From NCBI RefSeq assembly GCF_004310865.1, contig NZ_SIXI01000001.1, positions 682,001-746,000 of the forward strand: 64,000 nt of DNA, read 5' to 3'. This DNA comes from Aquabacterium lacunae. Lineage in GTDB: Bacteria > Pseudomonadota > Gammaproteobacteria > Burkholderiales > Burkholderiaceae_C. The stretch's first letter is position 1. The number at the start of each line of letters is the position of its first letter. A program made the position numbers and the translations under genes. Below, in pieces: positions 8,990 to 19,552 of the stretch. The notes under the pieces were generated by a model. The model ran no database searches and had not been told where the DNA came from. It worked only from the letters and a program-made list of their open reading frames with translations.

Positions 8990-10602
8990 GCAAGCTCCCT
9001 GACGTTTTCCGCCAAGGCCAGGCACAGCACCAGTGGAAGCTGTTCAATGGTGAACTGGGCCTGCCCGAGAAGATCACCTGTGACGTGGCCATCATCGGTT
9101 CGGGCGCAGGCGCCGGCATCACGGCCGAGCTGCTGACCAAGGCCGGCCTGGATGTGGTCATCCTGGAAGAAGGGCCGCTGCGCACCAGCACCGACTTCAA
9201 CCAGACCGAGACCCAGGCCTACAACGACCTGTACCAGGAAAGCGCCACCCGCGCGACGATGGACAACAGCATGTCCATCCTGCAGGGGCGCTGCGTGGGC
9301 GGCACCACGGTCATCAACTGGACCTCGTCGTTCCGCACCCCGGACGACACCCTGAAGTTCTGGCAAGACCAGTTTGGCCTGAAAGAACTCAACAAGGAGG
9401 CCATGGCCCCCTGGTTCGAAGGCGCCGAAAAGCGCCTGAACGTCGAACCTTGGGAGCCTGCCCCCAACCCCAACAACGAGCTGCTGCGCACAGGAGCCAG
9501 CAAGCTGGGCATCACGGCCAAGGTGATCCCGCGCAACGTGAAGGGCTGCTGGAACACCGGCTCGTGCGGCATGGGCTGCCCGACCAATGCCAAGCAGTCG
9601 ATGCTGATCACCACGATCCCCACGGCCCTGACCAACGGTGCCCGCCTGTACCACCAGACCCGCGCCGAAAAACTCGAGATCAGCAATGGCGAGGTGCAGG
9701 GTGTGGTCTGCTCGGGCATCCGCGTCAATGGCGACCGCGTGAGCGACAAGCAGATGCGCGTGGTGGCCAAGCACTATGTGGTGTCCGGCGGCGCCATCAA
9801 TTCGCCGGCCCTGCTCAAACGCTCGGACACCCCCGACCCGCACGGCATCCTGGGCACCCGCACCTTCCTGCACCCGGTGACCTTCTCGTCGGGCGTGTTC
9901 AGCGACAAGGTGGAAGGCTGGGCCGGTGCGCCGCAGACCATCTACTCGGACCACTACCTGCACACGCAGCCGGTCGATGGCCCCATGGGCTTCAAGATCG
10001 AAGCCACGCCCATGCACCCGGGCCTGACCTCGGTGCTGCTGGGCGGTGTGGGCGCTGACCTGGCCGAGCGCTTCAAGCACTACCCGAACACCCAGCTGCT
10101 GCTGTCGCTGCTGCGTGACGGCTTCCACCCGGACGCCGTGGGCGGCACCGTGATGCTGAACATCGACGGCTCGCCCCTGTTGAACTACCCGATCACGCCC
10201 TATGTGCTGGAGGGCGCCAAGCGCTCGCTGCTGGCCATGTCCGAGATCCAGTTCGCCGCCGGTGCGCAAAAGGTGCTGCCCTACCACGCGCAGGGCCGCT
10301 ACTTCAGCAACATGGCCGAAGCCAAGGCGGCCATCGACCAGTTCGCCATGGAGCCCTTCAAGACCGGTCTGGGCAGTGCCCACGTGATGGGGGGCTGCCG
10401 CATGGGTGGCACCGAAGCGCAAGGGGTGGTACGCGCCGACGGCACCCACTGGCAGGTCAAGAACCTGTCGGTGCACGACGGCTCGCTCTTCCCCACCTCG
10501 CTGGGCGCCAACCCGCAGCTGTCGATCTATGGTCTGACCAACCGCCTGGCCACTCAGCTGGCGCGCAAGCTCACCGGCAAGGATGTGTCGCTGGCCGCCT
10601 GA
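8986..10602 (+). CDS. GMC family FAD-dependent oxidoreductase
   Basis: A 538-residue glucose-methanol-choline oxidoreductase. The FAD-binding Rossmann motif is DVAIIGSGAGAG near residue 30, followed by GGTTVINW and a C-terminal substrate/flavin region (GGCRMGG, HVMG, SLGANPQLS). The cysteine-containing segment GSCGMGCPTNAKQS resembles that of long-chain alcohol oxidases. It has no signal peptide of its own. Coupling to the Tat protein suggests a membrane or periplasmic alcohol or sugar dehydrogenase. The substrate is unknown, but the neighbouring fatty-acyl-CoA ligase makes a fatty alcohol conceivable. Confidence 0.88.
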   Translation: MSKLPDVFRQGQAQHQWKLFNGELGLPEKITCDVAIIGSGAGAGITAELLTKAGLDVVILEEGPLRTSTDFNQTETQAYNDLYQESATRATMDNSMSILQGRCVGGTTVINWTSSFRTPDDTLKFWQDQFGLKELNKEAMAPWFEGAEKRLNVEPWEPAPNPNNELLRTGASKLGITAKVIPRNVKGCWNTGSCGMGCPTNAKQSMLITTIPTALTNGARLYHQTRAEKLEISNGEVQGVVCSGIRVNGDRVSDKQMRVVAKHYVVSGGAINSPALLKRSDTPDPHGILGTRTFLHPVTFSSGVFSDKVEGWAGAPQTIYSDHYLHTQPVDGPMGFKIEATPMHPGLTSVLLGGVGADLAERFKHYPNTQLLLSLLRDGFHPDAVGGTVMLNIDGSPLLNYPITPYVLEGAKRSLLAMSEIQFAAGAQKVLPYHAQGRYFSNMAEAKAAIDQFAMEPFKTGLGSAHVMGGCRMGGTEAQGVVRADGTHWQVKNLSVHDGSLFPTSLGANPQLSIYGLTNRLATQLARKLTGKDVSLAA

Positions 10603-11465
10603 GCCTGCCCCCCGACCGCTTGCACATTCACGGGCCCTTCGGGGCCCGTGGTCATGGTGGCGTCTCGGTGGGCCTGGCGCTGCCCGGCCCCCAGGCGGTA
10701 GCCCACCCAGCCGACACAGGCCGCCAGGGCCAGATGCCGCACCGCATGGCCGCTGATCCAGCCCTGGGTGGTCTCGTAGATCCAGACATCGGCCCAATCA
10801 ACTGTCTGTGCCACGGCAAAGCTGAACTGCGAACGCAGCCAGTCGGCCCGAGACAAGAGCAGATCCCCCTTGAGCGTCCAGGCGCCAGCGGCCACCAGCG
10901 CCAGGGGCGACAACTCCAGCCAGAATAATGGACGCAGATCGCCCGCACCCCACACATGCAGGCTGTAAAGCCACCAGATGCACCCCAGCAGGGAGGCCAT
11001 GACCCCGCACAGCACCGCCACCGGCGAGCCAAATCGGCGGTCGATGCGCTCGCCCAGGAAGGCCAGCGCGAACAGCGCGCAGGCGGCTGACTTGGGCACC
11101 TGGTCCCAGATGAAGGTGGCGTCGCTGGGGGCCCAGTGGTAGACCTGCCCGCCCACCGTGGCCAGCATCTGGCACACGAAAAAGGTACCCCACAGCAGTT
11201 TCAAGGGCTCATGCGCAGGCAGGCGGCTGACCCGCCACAAGCCCCACATGCCGATCGGCAGCAGCGGCATGTGGCTGAGCACCAACAAGGCCGCCGGAAT
11301 GCTCCAGCGGGTGTCAGAGCCCGCAAACTCGTGCATGTGGGGCACCAGATTGACCGGGCCCCAGGCCACCAGCAAGGCGGCGCCCGCCAGCGCCATGGCC
11401 AGCACCATGGCCATGGTGGAGCGACGCAGCAGGGTGTCGGGTGAATCTGGAGGGGTGCGCAGCAT
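10554..11465 (-). CDS. CREST/ceramidase-like integral membrane protein
   Basis: A 303-residue protein with about seven hydrophobic segments. The pattern GGQVYHWAPSDATFIWDQVP followed by a helix, and the late WISGHAVRHL, match the bacterial members of the alkaline ceramidase/CREST hydrolase superfamily, whose conserved Ser, His and Asp bind a metal. The start is uncertain: ATG 11465 is used here, ATG 11414 and TTG 11501 are alternatives, and none has a clear binding site. Its 3' end overlaps the convergent GMC gene by 49 bases. The substrate is unknown. Confidence 0.7.
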   Translation of the reverse strand: MLRTPPDSPDTLLRRSTMAMVLAMALAGAALLVAWGPVNLVPHMHEFAGSDTRWSIPAALLVLSHMPLLPIGMWGLWRVSRLPAHEPLKLLWGTFFVCQMLATVGGQVYHWAPSDATFIWDQVPKSAACALFALAFLGERIDRRFGSPVAVLCGVMASLLGCIWWLYSLHVWGAGDLRPLFWLELSPLALVAAGAWTLKGDLLLSRADWLRSQFSFAVAQTVDWADVWIYETTQGWISGHAVRHLALAACVGWVGYRLGAGQRQAHRDATMTTGPEGPVNVQAVGGQAQAASDTSLPVSLRAS

Positions 11466-11545
11466 GGGCCAGCAAAGGCAGCGGGTTCGAAAACCGTGCA
11501 ATGCTCCGCGAAAGCCCCCGCCTCGACAAGGCGAGGCACTTCAAG

Positions 11546-13459
11546 TTAGGGGGGTGTTTTGCCGGAGTTCAGCCAAGCCCGCCAGCCTCCCCACTCGGTG
11601 ACATCGGTGGCGCCCACCAGGGCCGAGGGCTCGCAGATGAAGCCTGGCACCTCGCGGCCGTCGGCCAGGCGGGTGCGGCCGATGCCCAGCGGTGCCGGGA
11701 TGCCGGCCACGAAGCTGCCGAAATGGGCCACCGGCATCTCCCACACCTCCACCTCGATGGCGGCACCGTCACCCTGCCCGGCGGCCATGCGCACCAGGGC
11801 GGGCCGGCGCACCGGCACAGGGCCCTTGGCCAGTTCGTAGAGGCGGTGGTCGGGGCTGGTGTGGGTGCAGGCCACACGCCGCGCGCCACGCTGCGTGAGC
11901 TGCCAGTTCAAGGGCTGCCCCTGAAGGTGGGCACCGCACACGGCCACCTGAACCATGCCGCTGGGCGCCAGCCCCGGCAGGCTGGCGCGCAAGGCCTCAA
12001 AACCCGTCGATGCGGGCAGCGGCTGCCCGGTGGCGCCCAGCGTGGCCGCTGCAGCACAGCGCTCAGCCAGCGCCCGCTGCCAGCGGGCGGCCAGGTGCAG
12101 CAAGGGCACGTCCTGGTGGGCCGGGCCCATCAAGGTGACACCAAAGGGCATGTCCACCCCTTGATCGAGCACGCGGCCAGAGGGCACGGCCACGCCCACC
12201 CAGTCCAGCAGGTTCAGGTGGTTGGTGTAGCGACCCAGGTGCGAATTCAGGCCGATGGGGTCGGCCAGCAAGGCCTGCAGCCGCGGGTGACAGGGCACCG
12301 TGGGCATCAGCAGCACATCGGCCTGTTGCCACAGCGCCTGGGCCTGGGTGCGCAACGCCTGCAACTGGTACTGCGCCGCGAAGGCATCGGCGGCGGAGGG
12401 AGCCTTGCCGCCGAGGGTGATCTCGCGGGTGACGGGGAAGACAGCCTCGGGCTGGGCCTCGATGAAGTCGCGGATGGCGAGGTAACGCTCGGCCACCCAC
12501 GGGCCTTCGTACAGCAGGCGCGCAGTGGCCAGCAGCGGCTCGATGTCGACTTCGACCACGGCCAGCCCCAGGGCACGCGCGTGGTCGATGGCCTGCTCGA
12601 AGGCGGCTTGCCAGGCCTGCACCGTGGCCGCATCGCCCAGGAACACCCGTTGCGCGGGCAGGGGCACGCCCACACGCGGCACCGCATTGCCCAGGGGTGG
12701 GCGGCCCACGTCAAAGCCATGGGGCTGAGCCGGGCGCGAATAGACATCGAGCGGGTCACGCGCCTGGGCCACGGCCAGCACGCGCAAGGCATCTTCGGCC
12801 GTGAAGGCGAAGATGCTCACCGCATCGAGCGAGCGACAGGCCGGCACCACGCCCTGGGTGCTGAGCAGGCCGCACGTGGGCTTGAGGCCCACCAGCTGGT
12901 TGAAGGCTGCCGGCACCCGGCCCGAGCCTGCGGTGTCGGTGCCCAGCGAAAAGCTCACCTGCCCCAGCGCCAGCGAGACGGCCGAGCCCGAACTGGAGCC
13001 CCCCGAGACGAAGGCCGGGTCCACCGCGTTGCGGCAGGCCCCGTAAGGCGAGCGGCTGCCATTGAGGCCCGTGGCGAACTGGTCGAGGTTGGTCTTGCCA
13101 ATCGGGATCGCACCGGCGTCGATCAGGCGCTGCACCACGGTGGCGCTCTGGGCCGGCACCTGCGCGAACTCGGGGCAGGCGGCTGTGGTGGGCAGGCCCG
13201 CCAGGTCGATGTTGTCCTTCACGGCAAAGGGCAACCCGTACAGCGGCTTGCCTTGCGGGCCCTGGGCCATCAGGGCCTCGGCCCGCTGAGTGAGCTGCTC
13301 CAAGGTGAACCGGCTGATCCAGGCGTGGTGCGGGTCGTCGCCGATGCGGCGCACCACCTCCTGCACCACCTGCACTGGTGTGATGTGGCCGGCCTGCAGG
13401 GCCTCACCCAGGGTCTGCATGTCGAAAGAGATCGCCTGCATGTTGCTTGTGTTGTCCAT
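11546..13459 (-). CDS. atzF: Allophanate hydrolase
   Basis: Hydrolyses allophanate to ammonia and carbon dioxide, the last step of the guanidine/urea carboxylation route. The 637-residue protein has an N-terminal amidase-signature domain: catalytic Lys in FAVKDNID, SGGSSSGSAVS, and GTDTAGSGRVPAAF with the nucleophilic serine. The C-terminal domain is the one specific to allophanate hydrolases. The ATG at 13459 has GGAG seven bases upstream, inside the end of the carboxylase gene, which stops five bases before. It is the last gene of the operon. Confidence 0.93.
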   Translation of the reverse strand: MDNTSNMQAISFDMQTLGEALQAGHITPVQVVQEVVRRIGDDPHHAWISRFTLEQLTQRAEALMAQGPQGKPLYGLPFAVKDNIDLAGLPTTAACPEFAQVPAQSATVVQRLIDAGAIPIGKTNLDQFATGLNGSRSPYGACRNAVDPAFVSGGSSSGSAVSLALGQVSFSLGTDTAGSGRVPAAFNQLVGLKPTCGLLSTQGVVPACRSLDAVSIFAFTAEDALRVLAVAQARDPLDVYSRPAQPHGFDVGRPPLGNAVPRVGVPLPAQRVFLGDAATVQAWQAAFEQAIDHARALGLAVVEVDIEPLLATARLLYEGPWVAERYLAIRDFIEAQPEAVFPVTREITLGGKAPSAADAFAAQYQLQALRTQAQALWQQADVLLMPTVPCHPRLQALLADPIGLNSHLGRYTNHLNLLDWVGVAVPSGRVLDQGVDMPFGVTLMGPAHQDVPLLHLAARWQRALAERCAAAATLGATGQPLPASTGFEALRASLPGLAPSGMVQVAVCGAHLQGQPLNWQLTQRGARRVACTHTSPDHRLYELAKGPVPVRRPALVRMAAGQGDGAAIEVEVWEMPVAHFGSFVAGIPAPLGIGRTRLADGREVPGFICEPSALVGATDVTEWGGWRAWLNSGKTPP

Positions 13460-13464
13460 GTTGC

Positions 13465-16400
13465 TCACTCCAGCACCACCACGTCTTGTCCGGCCTGCAC
13501 GGCCCCGCCTTCTTTCACCAGCACATTCCAGACCCGCCCGGCGCGCGGGGCCGTGATGGCGAACTCCATCTTCATCGACTCGACCACCACCAGCACCTGG
13601 TCGGCCTCGACCGCCTGGCCGGCCTGCACCTGCACCTGCCACACACTGCCCTGCACAGCCGAGACCACACCTTGGGCGCCCTCGGGCCGGTCGTCATCGA
13701 CCACAGGGGCCGCGGCAGTGTCTTCGCTGACGTATTCGGCCTGGCCCGCAGCGCGCCAGCGTTCTCGCTCGGCCTCGAAGGCGGCCTGCTGGCGTTGCTT
13801 GAAGGCGGCGATGCTGTCGGCCTCGCGCGCCAGGAAGGCGCGGTACTCGCGCAGGCTGAAGGTGGTGTGCTCGATGCGCAGCGAGCGCTGACCCAACGGG
13901 AACTCGGCGCGCCACTGCATCAGCTCGTCTTCACTGACGGGGTGGAACTGGAGCTGGTCGAAAAAGCGCAGCAGCCAGGGCTGGGTGAACTCGGGGCCGG
14001 CCTGCGGGCCATGGCGCCACCGGTTCCACATCTGCACGGTGCGGCCCACGAACTGGTAGCCGCCCGGGCCTTCCATGCCGTACACGCACAGGTAGGCGCC
14101 GCCGATGCCCACGGCGTTTTCCGGGGTCCAGGTGCGCGCCGGGTTGTACTTGGTGGTGACCAGGCGCTGGCGCGGGTCGAGCGGGGTGGCCACAGGGGCG
14201 CCCAGGTAGACGTCACCCAGGCCCATGACCAGGTAGCGGGTGTCGAAGAACAGGTCGTGCACGGCCTGTGCATCGGGCAGGTCGTTGATGCGGCGGATGA
14301 ACTCGATGTTGCTGGGGCACCAGGGGGCATCGGGCCGCACCGACTGCATGTATTTCTCGATGGCCAGGCGGGTCTGACTGTCGTTCCAGGCCAGGGGCAG
14401 GTGCACCACGCGGCTGGGCACGGTCATGTCGTCCACCGCGGGCAGCTGGGCCTCCGTGCGTTGCAGCACAGCCATCAGCATGGCGCGGGGCAGCACGGCC
14501 GGGTCGAAGTGCACCTGCAGCGAACGGATGCCCGGGGTCAGGTCGACGATGCCCGGCAGCTCGCCAGCATCGCGCTGGGCCTGCAGGGCCAGCATCAGCA
14601 CGTGCACCCGCAGGCGCAGTTCGATGTCCAGCACCAAGGGGCCGAACTCGACCAGCACGTAGCGGTCACCGGCCTGGCGGATCACCATGGCCGGCACGTC
14701 GTCGCGGGCCGGGTCGGACAGCAGGATGGGGCTGGGGCAGGCCTGGGGGGCGTCCACCGGCTTCAGTGGCAAGCTCGGCAGCTTCGCGGGTGCGGGCAAC
14801 ACAGCGGGCACCGAAGGCGCAGCCTGCAGGGCGGCCAGGGCCGCATCCACTGCGGCGCGGCGGGCCTGGGCGGCATCGGCGCTGATGCGGTGAAAGCGCA
14901 CCGTGTCTCCCGGGCGCAGCTGGCCCAGCTTCCACAGCTCGGCATCGACCACCACCGCGGGGCACACGAAGCCGCCCAGGCTGGGGCCGTCGGGGCCCAG
15001 GATCACGGGCATGTCGCCGGTGAAATCGATGGCGCCAATGGCGTACGCGTTGTCGTGGATGTTCGACGGGTGCAGCCCGGCTTCGCCACCGTCACGGCGG
15101 GCCCATTGCGGCTTGGGGCCGATCAGGCGCACCCCGGTGCGGCTGGAGTTGTAGTGCACCTGCCAGTCGGTCGCGAAGAAGGTGTCCACATCGTCCGGCA
15201 GGAAGAAATCGGGCGCGCCATGCGGGCCGTACAGCACCGCAATGTCCCAGTGGTGGGCAAAGGCAGGCACCAGGGCCGCCGGGGCCTGCTGGCCAGGTAC
15301 GCCTTCATGCGGAGCGGCCAGGTGCAGCATGTCGCCCACGCGCAAGGTGCGCCCGGCGTGGCCGCCGAACTGACCCAGCGTGAAGGTGCTGCGGCTGCCC
15401 AGGTACAGCGGTACGTCGAGGCCACCGCCCACGGCCAGGTAGGCGCGGCAGCCGGTGTCGGCCATGCGGCCGATGCGCAGCACGCCACCGGCCGGGATCA
15501 GGTGCGAGGCCCAGGGGGCCAGCGGCCGGCCATCGAGCGTGAGGTCCACCGGGGCGCCGGTCACGGCCACCACGGCCTCGTGGTGGAAGCGCAGGCTGGG
15601 CCCGCTCATCACGCATTCCAGGGTGGCGGCCTCTGGCGCATTGCCCACCAGGGCGTTGGCAGCGCGGTGGGCGTAGGCGTCCATGGGGCCCGAAGGGGGC
15701 ACACCCACGTCCCAGTGGCCCTGGCGGCCGGGCCAGTCCTGCACCGTGGTCTGCACGCCGCCTTCGAGCACCTCCAGGGCCTGCGCCTGATAGGCCAGGG
15801 TCGACAGGAAGCGCGTGATCTGCCGCCCTTGCTGGAACACCGGATCGGCCACGATGCGGCTCAGGTAGGCCAGGTTGGTCTCGATGCCAGCGATGCGGGT
15901 GTGGGCCAGGGCCTCGGCCATGCGCGCCAGGGCCTGCTCGCGGGTGTCGGCCGTCACGATCAGCTTGGCAATCATGGGGTCGTAGTAGGCGGGCACTTCG
16001 CTGCCGCGCTCCACCCAGGTGTCGATGCGCGGGCCTTGGGGCCACACCACTTCGGTCAGCACGCCGGTGCTGGGCTGGAAGTTGCGGGCCGGGTCTTCGG
16101 CGTACAGGCGCACCTGCATGGAGGCGCCACGCAGCACAGGCTGCAGCGTGTGCAGGGGTGGCAGGTCGCCCGCGGCCAGTTGCACCATCCAGGCCACCAG
16201 GTCCACACCGCTGACCTGCTCGGTCACCCCGTGCTCCACCTGCAGGCGGGTGTTGACCTCCAGGAAATAGAAATGGCCTACGGCCGCGTCGTACACGAAC
16301 TCGACCGTGCCTGCACTGCGGTAGTTCACGGCCTGAGCCAGGCGCACGGCCGTGGCCTGCAGGCTCTGGCGCTGGGCCTCGCTCAGGCCGGGGGCCGGGG

Positions 16401-17121
16401 TCTCTTCGATCACCTTCTGGTTGCGGCGCTGCACCGAGCAGTCGCGCTCGCCCAGGGCGATCACACCGCCCTGCCCGTCGCCGAACACCTGCACCTCGAT
16501 GTGACGGGCCTGCTCGACGAACTTCTCCAGGAACAGGCCGGCATCCTTGAAGTTGGCACTGGCCAGGCGCTGCACCGAGGCGAAGGCCTCGCGCAGTTCG
16601 GCATCGCTGCGCACCAGGCGCATGCCGATGCCGCCACCACCCGCCGTGCTCTTGAGCATCACCGGGTAGCCAATGCGGGCGGCCTCCTGCACCGCCACCT
16701 CGGCATCGGCCAGCAGGCCGCTGCCGGGCAGCAGGGGCACTTCGCAGCGCTCGGCCAGCTCGCGCGCCGTGTGCTTGAGGCCGAAGGCCTGCATGTGCGC
16801 AGGCGCCGGGCCGATGAAGGCAATGCCCGCGTCTTCGCAGGCCTGGGCAAAGCCGGCGTTTTCCGACAGGAAGCCGTAGCCGGGGTGGATGGCCTGGGCG
16901 CCGCAATCACGCGCCACCTGCAGGATCACGTCCTGGCGCAGGTAGCTCTCGCTGGCCAGCGCTTCGCCGATGCAGTAGGCCTCATCGGCTTCGCGCACAT
17001 GGCGTGAGGCGGCATCGGCCTTGGAATACACCGCCACGCTGCGCACGCCCAACTGCCGCAGCGTGCGGATGATGCGGCAGGCAATGGCCCCGCGGTTGGC
17101 AATCAGTACCTTGGTGAACAT
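13465..17121 (-). CDS. Biotin-dependent guanidine (urea-type) carboxylase
   Basis: A 1218-residue multidomain enzyme. Residues 1 to about 450 are biotin carboxylase (start [18 protein letters not shown] loop GGGGIGM). KipA-like and KipI-like carboxyltransferase halves follow, and the C-terminal biotinyl domain carries the biotin lysine in VESMKMEFA (Lys1184). By similarity alone it would be called urea carboxylase. The guanidine-I riboswitch upstream and the two DUF1989 genes fit the guanidine carboxylase branch, which makes carboxyguanidine with ATP and bicarbonate. The stop lies five bases before atzF, and the start lies three bases after the UAAP2 stop. Confidence 0.92.
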   Translation of the reverse strand: MFTKVLIANRGAIACRIIRTLRQLGVRSVAVYSKADAASRHVREADEAYCIGEALASESYLRQDVILQVARDCGAQAIHPGYGFLSENAGFAQACEDAGIAFIGPAPAHMQAFGLKHTARELAERCEVPLLPGSGLLADAEVAVQEAARIGYPVMLKSTAGGGGIGMRLVRSDAELREAFASVQRLASANFKDAGLFLEKFVEQARHIEVQVFGDGQGGVIALGERDCSVQRRNQKVIEETPAPGLSEAQRQSLQATAVRLAQAVNYRSAGTVEFVYDAAVGHFYFLEVNTRLQVEHGVTEQVSGVDLVAWMVQLAAGDLPPLHTLQPVLRGASMQVRLYAEDPARNFQPSTGVLTEVVWPQGPRIDTWVERGSEVPAYYDPMIAKLIVTADTREQALARMAEALAHTRIAGIETNLAYLSRIVADPVFQQGRQITRFLSTLAYQAQALEVLEGGVQTTVQDWPGRQGHWDVGVPPSGPMDAYAHRAANALVGNAPEAATLECVMSGPSLRFHHEAVVAVTGAPVDLTLDGRPLAPWASHLIPAGGVLRIGRMADTGCRAYLAVGGGLDVPLYLGSRSTFTLGQFGGHAGRTLRVGDMLHLAAPHEGVPGQQAPAALVPAFAHHWDIAVLYGPHGAPDFFLPDDVDTFFATDWQVHYNSSRTGVRLIGPKPQWARRDGGEAGLHPSNIHDNAYAIGAIDFTGDMPVILGPDGPSLGGFVCPAVVVDAELWKLGQLRPGDTVRFHRISADAAQARRAAVDAALAALQAAPSVPAVLPAPAKLPSLPLKPVDAPQACPSPILLSDPARDDVPAMVIRQAGDRYVLVEFGPLVLDIELRLRVHVLMLALQAQRDAGELPGIVDLTPGIRSLQVHFDPAVLPRAMLMAVLQRTEAQLPAVDDMTVPSRVVHLPLAWNDSQTRLAIEKYMQSVRPDAPWCPSNIEFIRRINDLPDAQAVHDLFFDTRYLVMGLGDVYLGAPVATPLDPRQRLVTTKYNPARTWTPENAVGIGGAYLCVYGMEGPGGYQFVGRTVQMWNRWRHGPQAGPEFTQPWLLRFFDQLQFHPVSEDELMQWRAEFPLGQRSLRIEHTTFSLREYRAFLAREADSIAAFKQRQQAAFEAERERWRAAGQAEYVSEDTAAAPVVDDDRPEGAQGVVSAVQGSVWQVQVQAGQAVEADQVLVVVESMKMEFAITAPRAGRVWNVLVKEGGAVQAGQDVVVLE

Positions 17122-17124
17122 GGC

Positions 17125-17796
17125 TCAGTCCCAGATCAGGAATTCCACCGGCGTGGGGTTGTAGGCGTTGCAGGGGTTGTTGAGTTGCGGGCAGTTGGAC
17201 ACCAGCATCCACAGGTCCATCTCGGCGCGCAGCTCCACGTACTTGCCCGGGCCCGACACGCCATCGTCGAACTTCAGGCCGCCCTCGGGCGTGACCGGCA
17301 CGTTCATGAAGAAGTTGACGTTGGGCACCAGGTCGCGCTTGCTCAGGCCGGCATCCACCTGGGCCATGGCCAGCAGGTAGTTGTCACGGCACGAGTGCAT
17401 GAACTTCTTTTGCAGCGCGTAGCGCACCGTGTTGCTTTCAGAAGCGCACGCGCCGCCCAGGGTGTCGTGGCGACCGCAGGTGTCGGCCACGATGGTCAGC
17501 ATGGGTCGGCCCTCGTTGCTCATCAGCACCGAGCCCGTGCTCAGGTAAATGCCGCCTTGCGCCAGCATGGTGTCGGTGGCGCTGTAGTGCTCGCCCACTT
17601 CGTGGCGGTTGTAGAAGATGATGTCCACGGCCTGGTTGCCCTCCAGGTCGAGGATGCGCAGGGTCTGCCCCTGCTTGATCTCGGTCAGCCAGGGCTCGCC
17701 GGCGGGCTGGCGGTGGCGGGTGTGTGCCTGGGCCGGGTCCAGCGTGCTGGCGCGCAGGCCTGGGAATGGAAGCGATGCGTTGGTCGATGCGGTCAT
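17125..17796 (-). CDS. DUF1989 protein UAAP2 (carboxyguanidine deiminase subunit)
   Basis: A 223-residue DUF1989 protein of the 'urea carboxylase-associated 2' type. In guanidine users the paired DUF1989 proteins form carboxyguanidine deiminase (CgdAB), which converts carboxyguanidine to allophanate. Motifs seen include [34 protein letters not shown] and [14 protein letters not shown], typical of this metal-binding fold. The ATG at 17796 is preceded by GAGGAGCCCGCC. It sits between the UAAP1 gene (10-base gap) and the carboxylase gene (3-base gap). Confidence 0.88.
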   Translation of the reverse strand: MTASTNASLPFPGLRASTLDPAQAHTRHRQPAGEPWLTEIKQGQTLRILDLEGNQAVDIIFYNRHEVGEHYSATDTMLAQGGIYLSTGSVLMSNEGRPMLTIVADTCGRHDTLGGACASESNTVRYALQKKFMHSCRDNYLLAMAQVDAGLSKRDLVPNVNFFMNVPVTPEGGLKFDDGVSGPGKYVELRAEMDLWMLVSNCPQLNNPCNAYNPTPVEFLIWD

Positions 17797-17806
17797 GGCG
17801 GGCTCC

Positions 17807-18616
17807 TCAGCACAGGGCGAACACGTCGCTGTTGTGGTGCGCACGGGCGCATTCGGGGCGGAAGTGGCGGCAGTGGTCATCGGCCGGCGCGGGGCCACAG
17901 CGCCAGGCGGCCACGCCCACCTTGCCGGGGGCGTAGGTGGTGCGGGGGTCCAGCGGGTGCGGGGCCGTGCTCAGGGCCACGATCACGTCCATGTCCATGC
18001 GCAGTTCGACCACGCTGCCCTTGGGCGCATGCCCCGGGTGGAAGTGGAAGGCCCCGGCTTCGTCCACGCTCACCTTGCTGAACAGGTTCACCGGCGCGAT
18101 CAGGTCGCGCGGGCCCAGGCCGTGTTTGCCGATCTCGATCAGCAGGCCGTCCTTGCCGCTGCGGTACATGGCGTTGCGGTGCGCCTCGAAACGGCGCTCG
18201 CCATACTGGCGGTTCATGCGCGGCGTGTCGAGCAAGGCGCCCAGCGGGTCGTGCCAGCCCACGGTGTCGTGCGTGACCGAGGCCATGGCCCGGCCCATGT
18301 CGCTCATCAGCACATGGCCTCGGGTGTAGTGCGCCGTGTGCTGGGCCTTCAGGCTGTCGGGCATGTTGTAGCGCTCCAGCGGGTCGTGCGCGGCATACAG
18401 CACCACCGAGGCGTTGCAGGTGTCGTCCAGCGCCGCGAAGCGCAAGGCCATGCCGCGGCGCAGGCGCCAGCTCCAGTGGCCACCACCGGGCACCACCTCG
18501 CTGAACACCACCTGCCCGGCTGGCAGGTCAGGGGCAAAGCGTTGCCAGTGCGGGTGGGCATCAACAGGCTGGTGGGCCAGCGGGTTGTCAAGCAGGTGTT
18601 GGGCGTGTTCAGACAT
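17807..18616 (-). CDS. DUF1989 protein UAAP1 (carboxyguanidine deiminase subunit)
   Basis: A 269-residue DUF1989 protein of the 'urea carboxylase-associated 1' type, paralogous to the next gene. Shared features include [20 protein letters not shown], the [13 protein letters not shown] segment, the WHDPLGAL stretch and [13 protein letters not shown]. Together with UAAP2 it is expected to make the heteromeric carboxyguanidine deiminase. The ATG at 18616 has CTGGGAGACCTC directly upstream. A longer open frame runs up to 19288 but it overlaps the ABC ATPase gene and is not used. Confidence 0.88.
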   Translation of the reverse strand: MSEHAQHLLDNPLAHQPVDAHPHWQRFAPDLPAGQVVFSEVVPGGGHWSWRLRRGMALRFAALDDTCNASVVLYAAHDPLERYNMPDSLKAQHTAHYTRGHVLMSDMGRAMASVTHDTVGWHDPLGALLDTPRMNRQYGERRFEAHRNAMYRSGKDGLLIEIGKHGLGPRDLIAPVNLFSKVSVDEAGAFHFHPGHAPKGSVVELRMDMDVIVALSTAPHPLDPRTTYAPGKVGVAAWRCGPAPADDHCRHFRPECARAHHNSDVFALC

Positions 18617-18674
18617 GAGGTCTCCCAGCGGGCGGCCATGGCAGGCGCCCGCACACAGGTCACAGGGGTTCAAT

Positions 18675-18714
18675 GCAAATCGTGTTGCAGGTCGTGAAGC
18701 AGGTCGTGAAGCAG
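18675..18714. repeat. 12-bp tandem repeat in the guanidine operon
   Basis: Two exact copies of GCAGGTCGTGAA (18687-18710) are followed by GCAG and preceded by a degenerate copy (GCAAATCGTGTT). The array fills part of the 104-base gap between the ABC ATPase gene and UAAP1. It has no obvious function and may be a slippage product. Confidence 0.7.
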
Positions 18715-18720
18715 ACGGGG

Positions 18721-19551
18721 TCAGGCCTCGGCCGTGCGCGACAGCTGCTCCAGCAGATCGAGGTCGGTTTTCATGCCCGAGGTCTCCTTGATGCGGTCGA
18801 GAATCTGGCGCTTGAGCTGCAGGAACTCGGGCGCGTGCTTCATGTCCTGCGTGCGCTGCGCCGGCAGCGGCACCTCGTAGATGGTGTCGATGCGGCCAGG
18901 GCGCGGCGCCATCAGCACGATGCGCTGGCCGAGGTAGATGGCCTCTTCCACGTCGTGCGTCACGAACACGATGGTGGCCTTCTCCAGGCGGTGCACGTGC
19001 AGGATGAGGTCGTGCATCACCTCGCGGGTCTGCGCATCCAGTGCGCCGAAGGGCTCGTCCATCAGCAGGATCTCGGGGCGACTCATCAAGGCCCGCGCAA
19101 TGGCCACCCGCTGCTGCATGCCGCCCGACAGCTGGTTGGGCCAGGCATCGGCCACATGGCCCAGGCCCATCAGGCGCAGCAGTGCATCGGCCCGGCCAGC
19201 TGCCGCTTCCACATCGGCGCTGGTGCGCTCGTTCGTGTGCACCTTGAGCTGGCGGCAGAACTTGATGTTCTCGCGCACCGACATCCACGGGTACAGGCTG
19301 TAATGCTGGAACACCATGGCGCGCTCGGGGCCGGGGCCCTTCACCGGCAGGCCATCGACCTGCAACTCGCCACCGGTGTGGTGCTCCAGCCCCCCGATGG
19401 TGCGCAGCAAGGTCGATTTACCGCACCCCGAGGCGCCCACGAAGGTCACGAACTCGTTGGGCTGGATCTGCAGGCTCACGTTCTGCAGAGCGTCGTGCGC
19501 AGCGCCTTCGTAGCGCTTGAACAGCTGGCGCACATCGATCTTGGGCGTCAT
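18721..19551 (-). CDS. ABC transporter ATP-binding protein (guanidine importer)
   Basis: A 276-residue ATPase of the nitrate/sulfonate/taurine importer family. Walker A is [12 protein letters not shown], the signature is [15 protein letters not shown], Walker B is [12 protein letters not shown], and the H-loop is VTHDVEEA. Its start lies one base after the permease stop. The riboswitch upstream of the operon suggests that guanidine, rather than taurine or urea, is the solute. Confidence 0.92.
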   Translation of the reverse strand: MTPKIDVRQLFKRYEGAAHDALQNVSLQIQPNEFVTFVGASGCGKSTLLRTIGGLEHHTGGELQVDGLPVKGPGPERAMVFQHYSLYPWMSVRENIKFCRQLKVHTNERTSADVEAAAGRADALLRLMGLGHVADAWPNQLSGGMQQRVAIARALMSRPEILLMDEPFGALDAQTREVMHDLILHVHRLEKATIVFVTHDVEEAIYLGQRIVLMAPRPGRIDTIYEVPLPAQRTQDMKHAPEFLQLKRQILDRIKETSGMKTDLDLLEQLSRTAEA

Positions 19552-19552
19552 G

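Noticed and set aside
13447-17007. 1186-codon open frame on the plus strand
   Set aside because: It is exactly antisense to the carboxylase gene, is rich in His, Gly and Ala as expected of a shadow frame in high-GC DNA, and has no recognisable domain.
17807-19288. Longer 493-codon version of the UAAP1 gene
   Set aside because: The extra N-terminal part overlaps the ABC ATPase gene in another frame; the ATG at 18616 has a good ribosome binding site.
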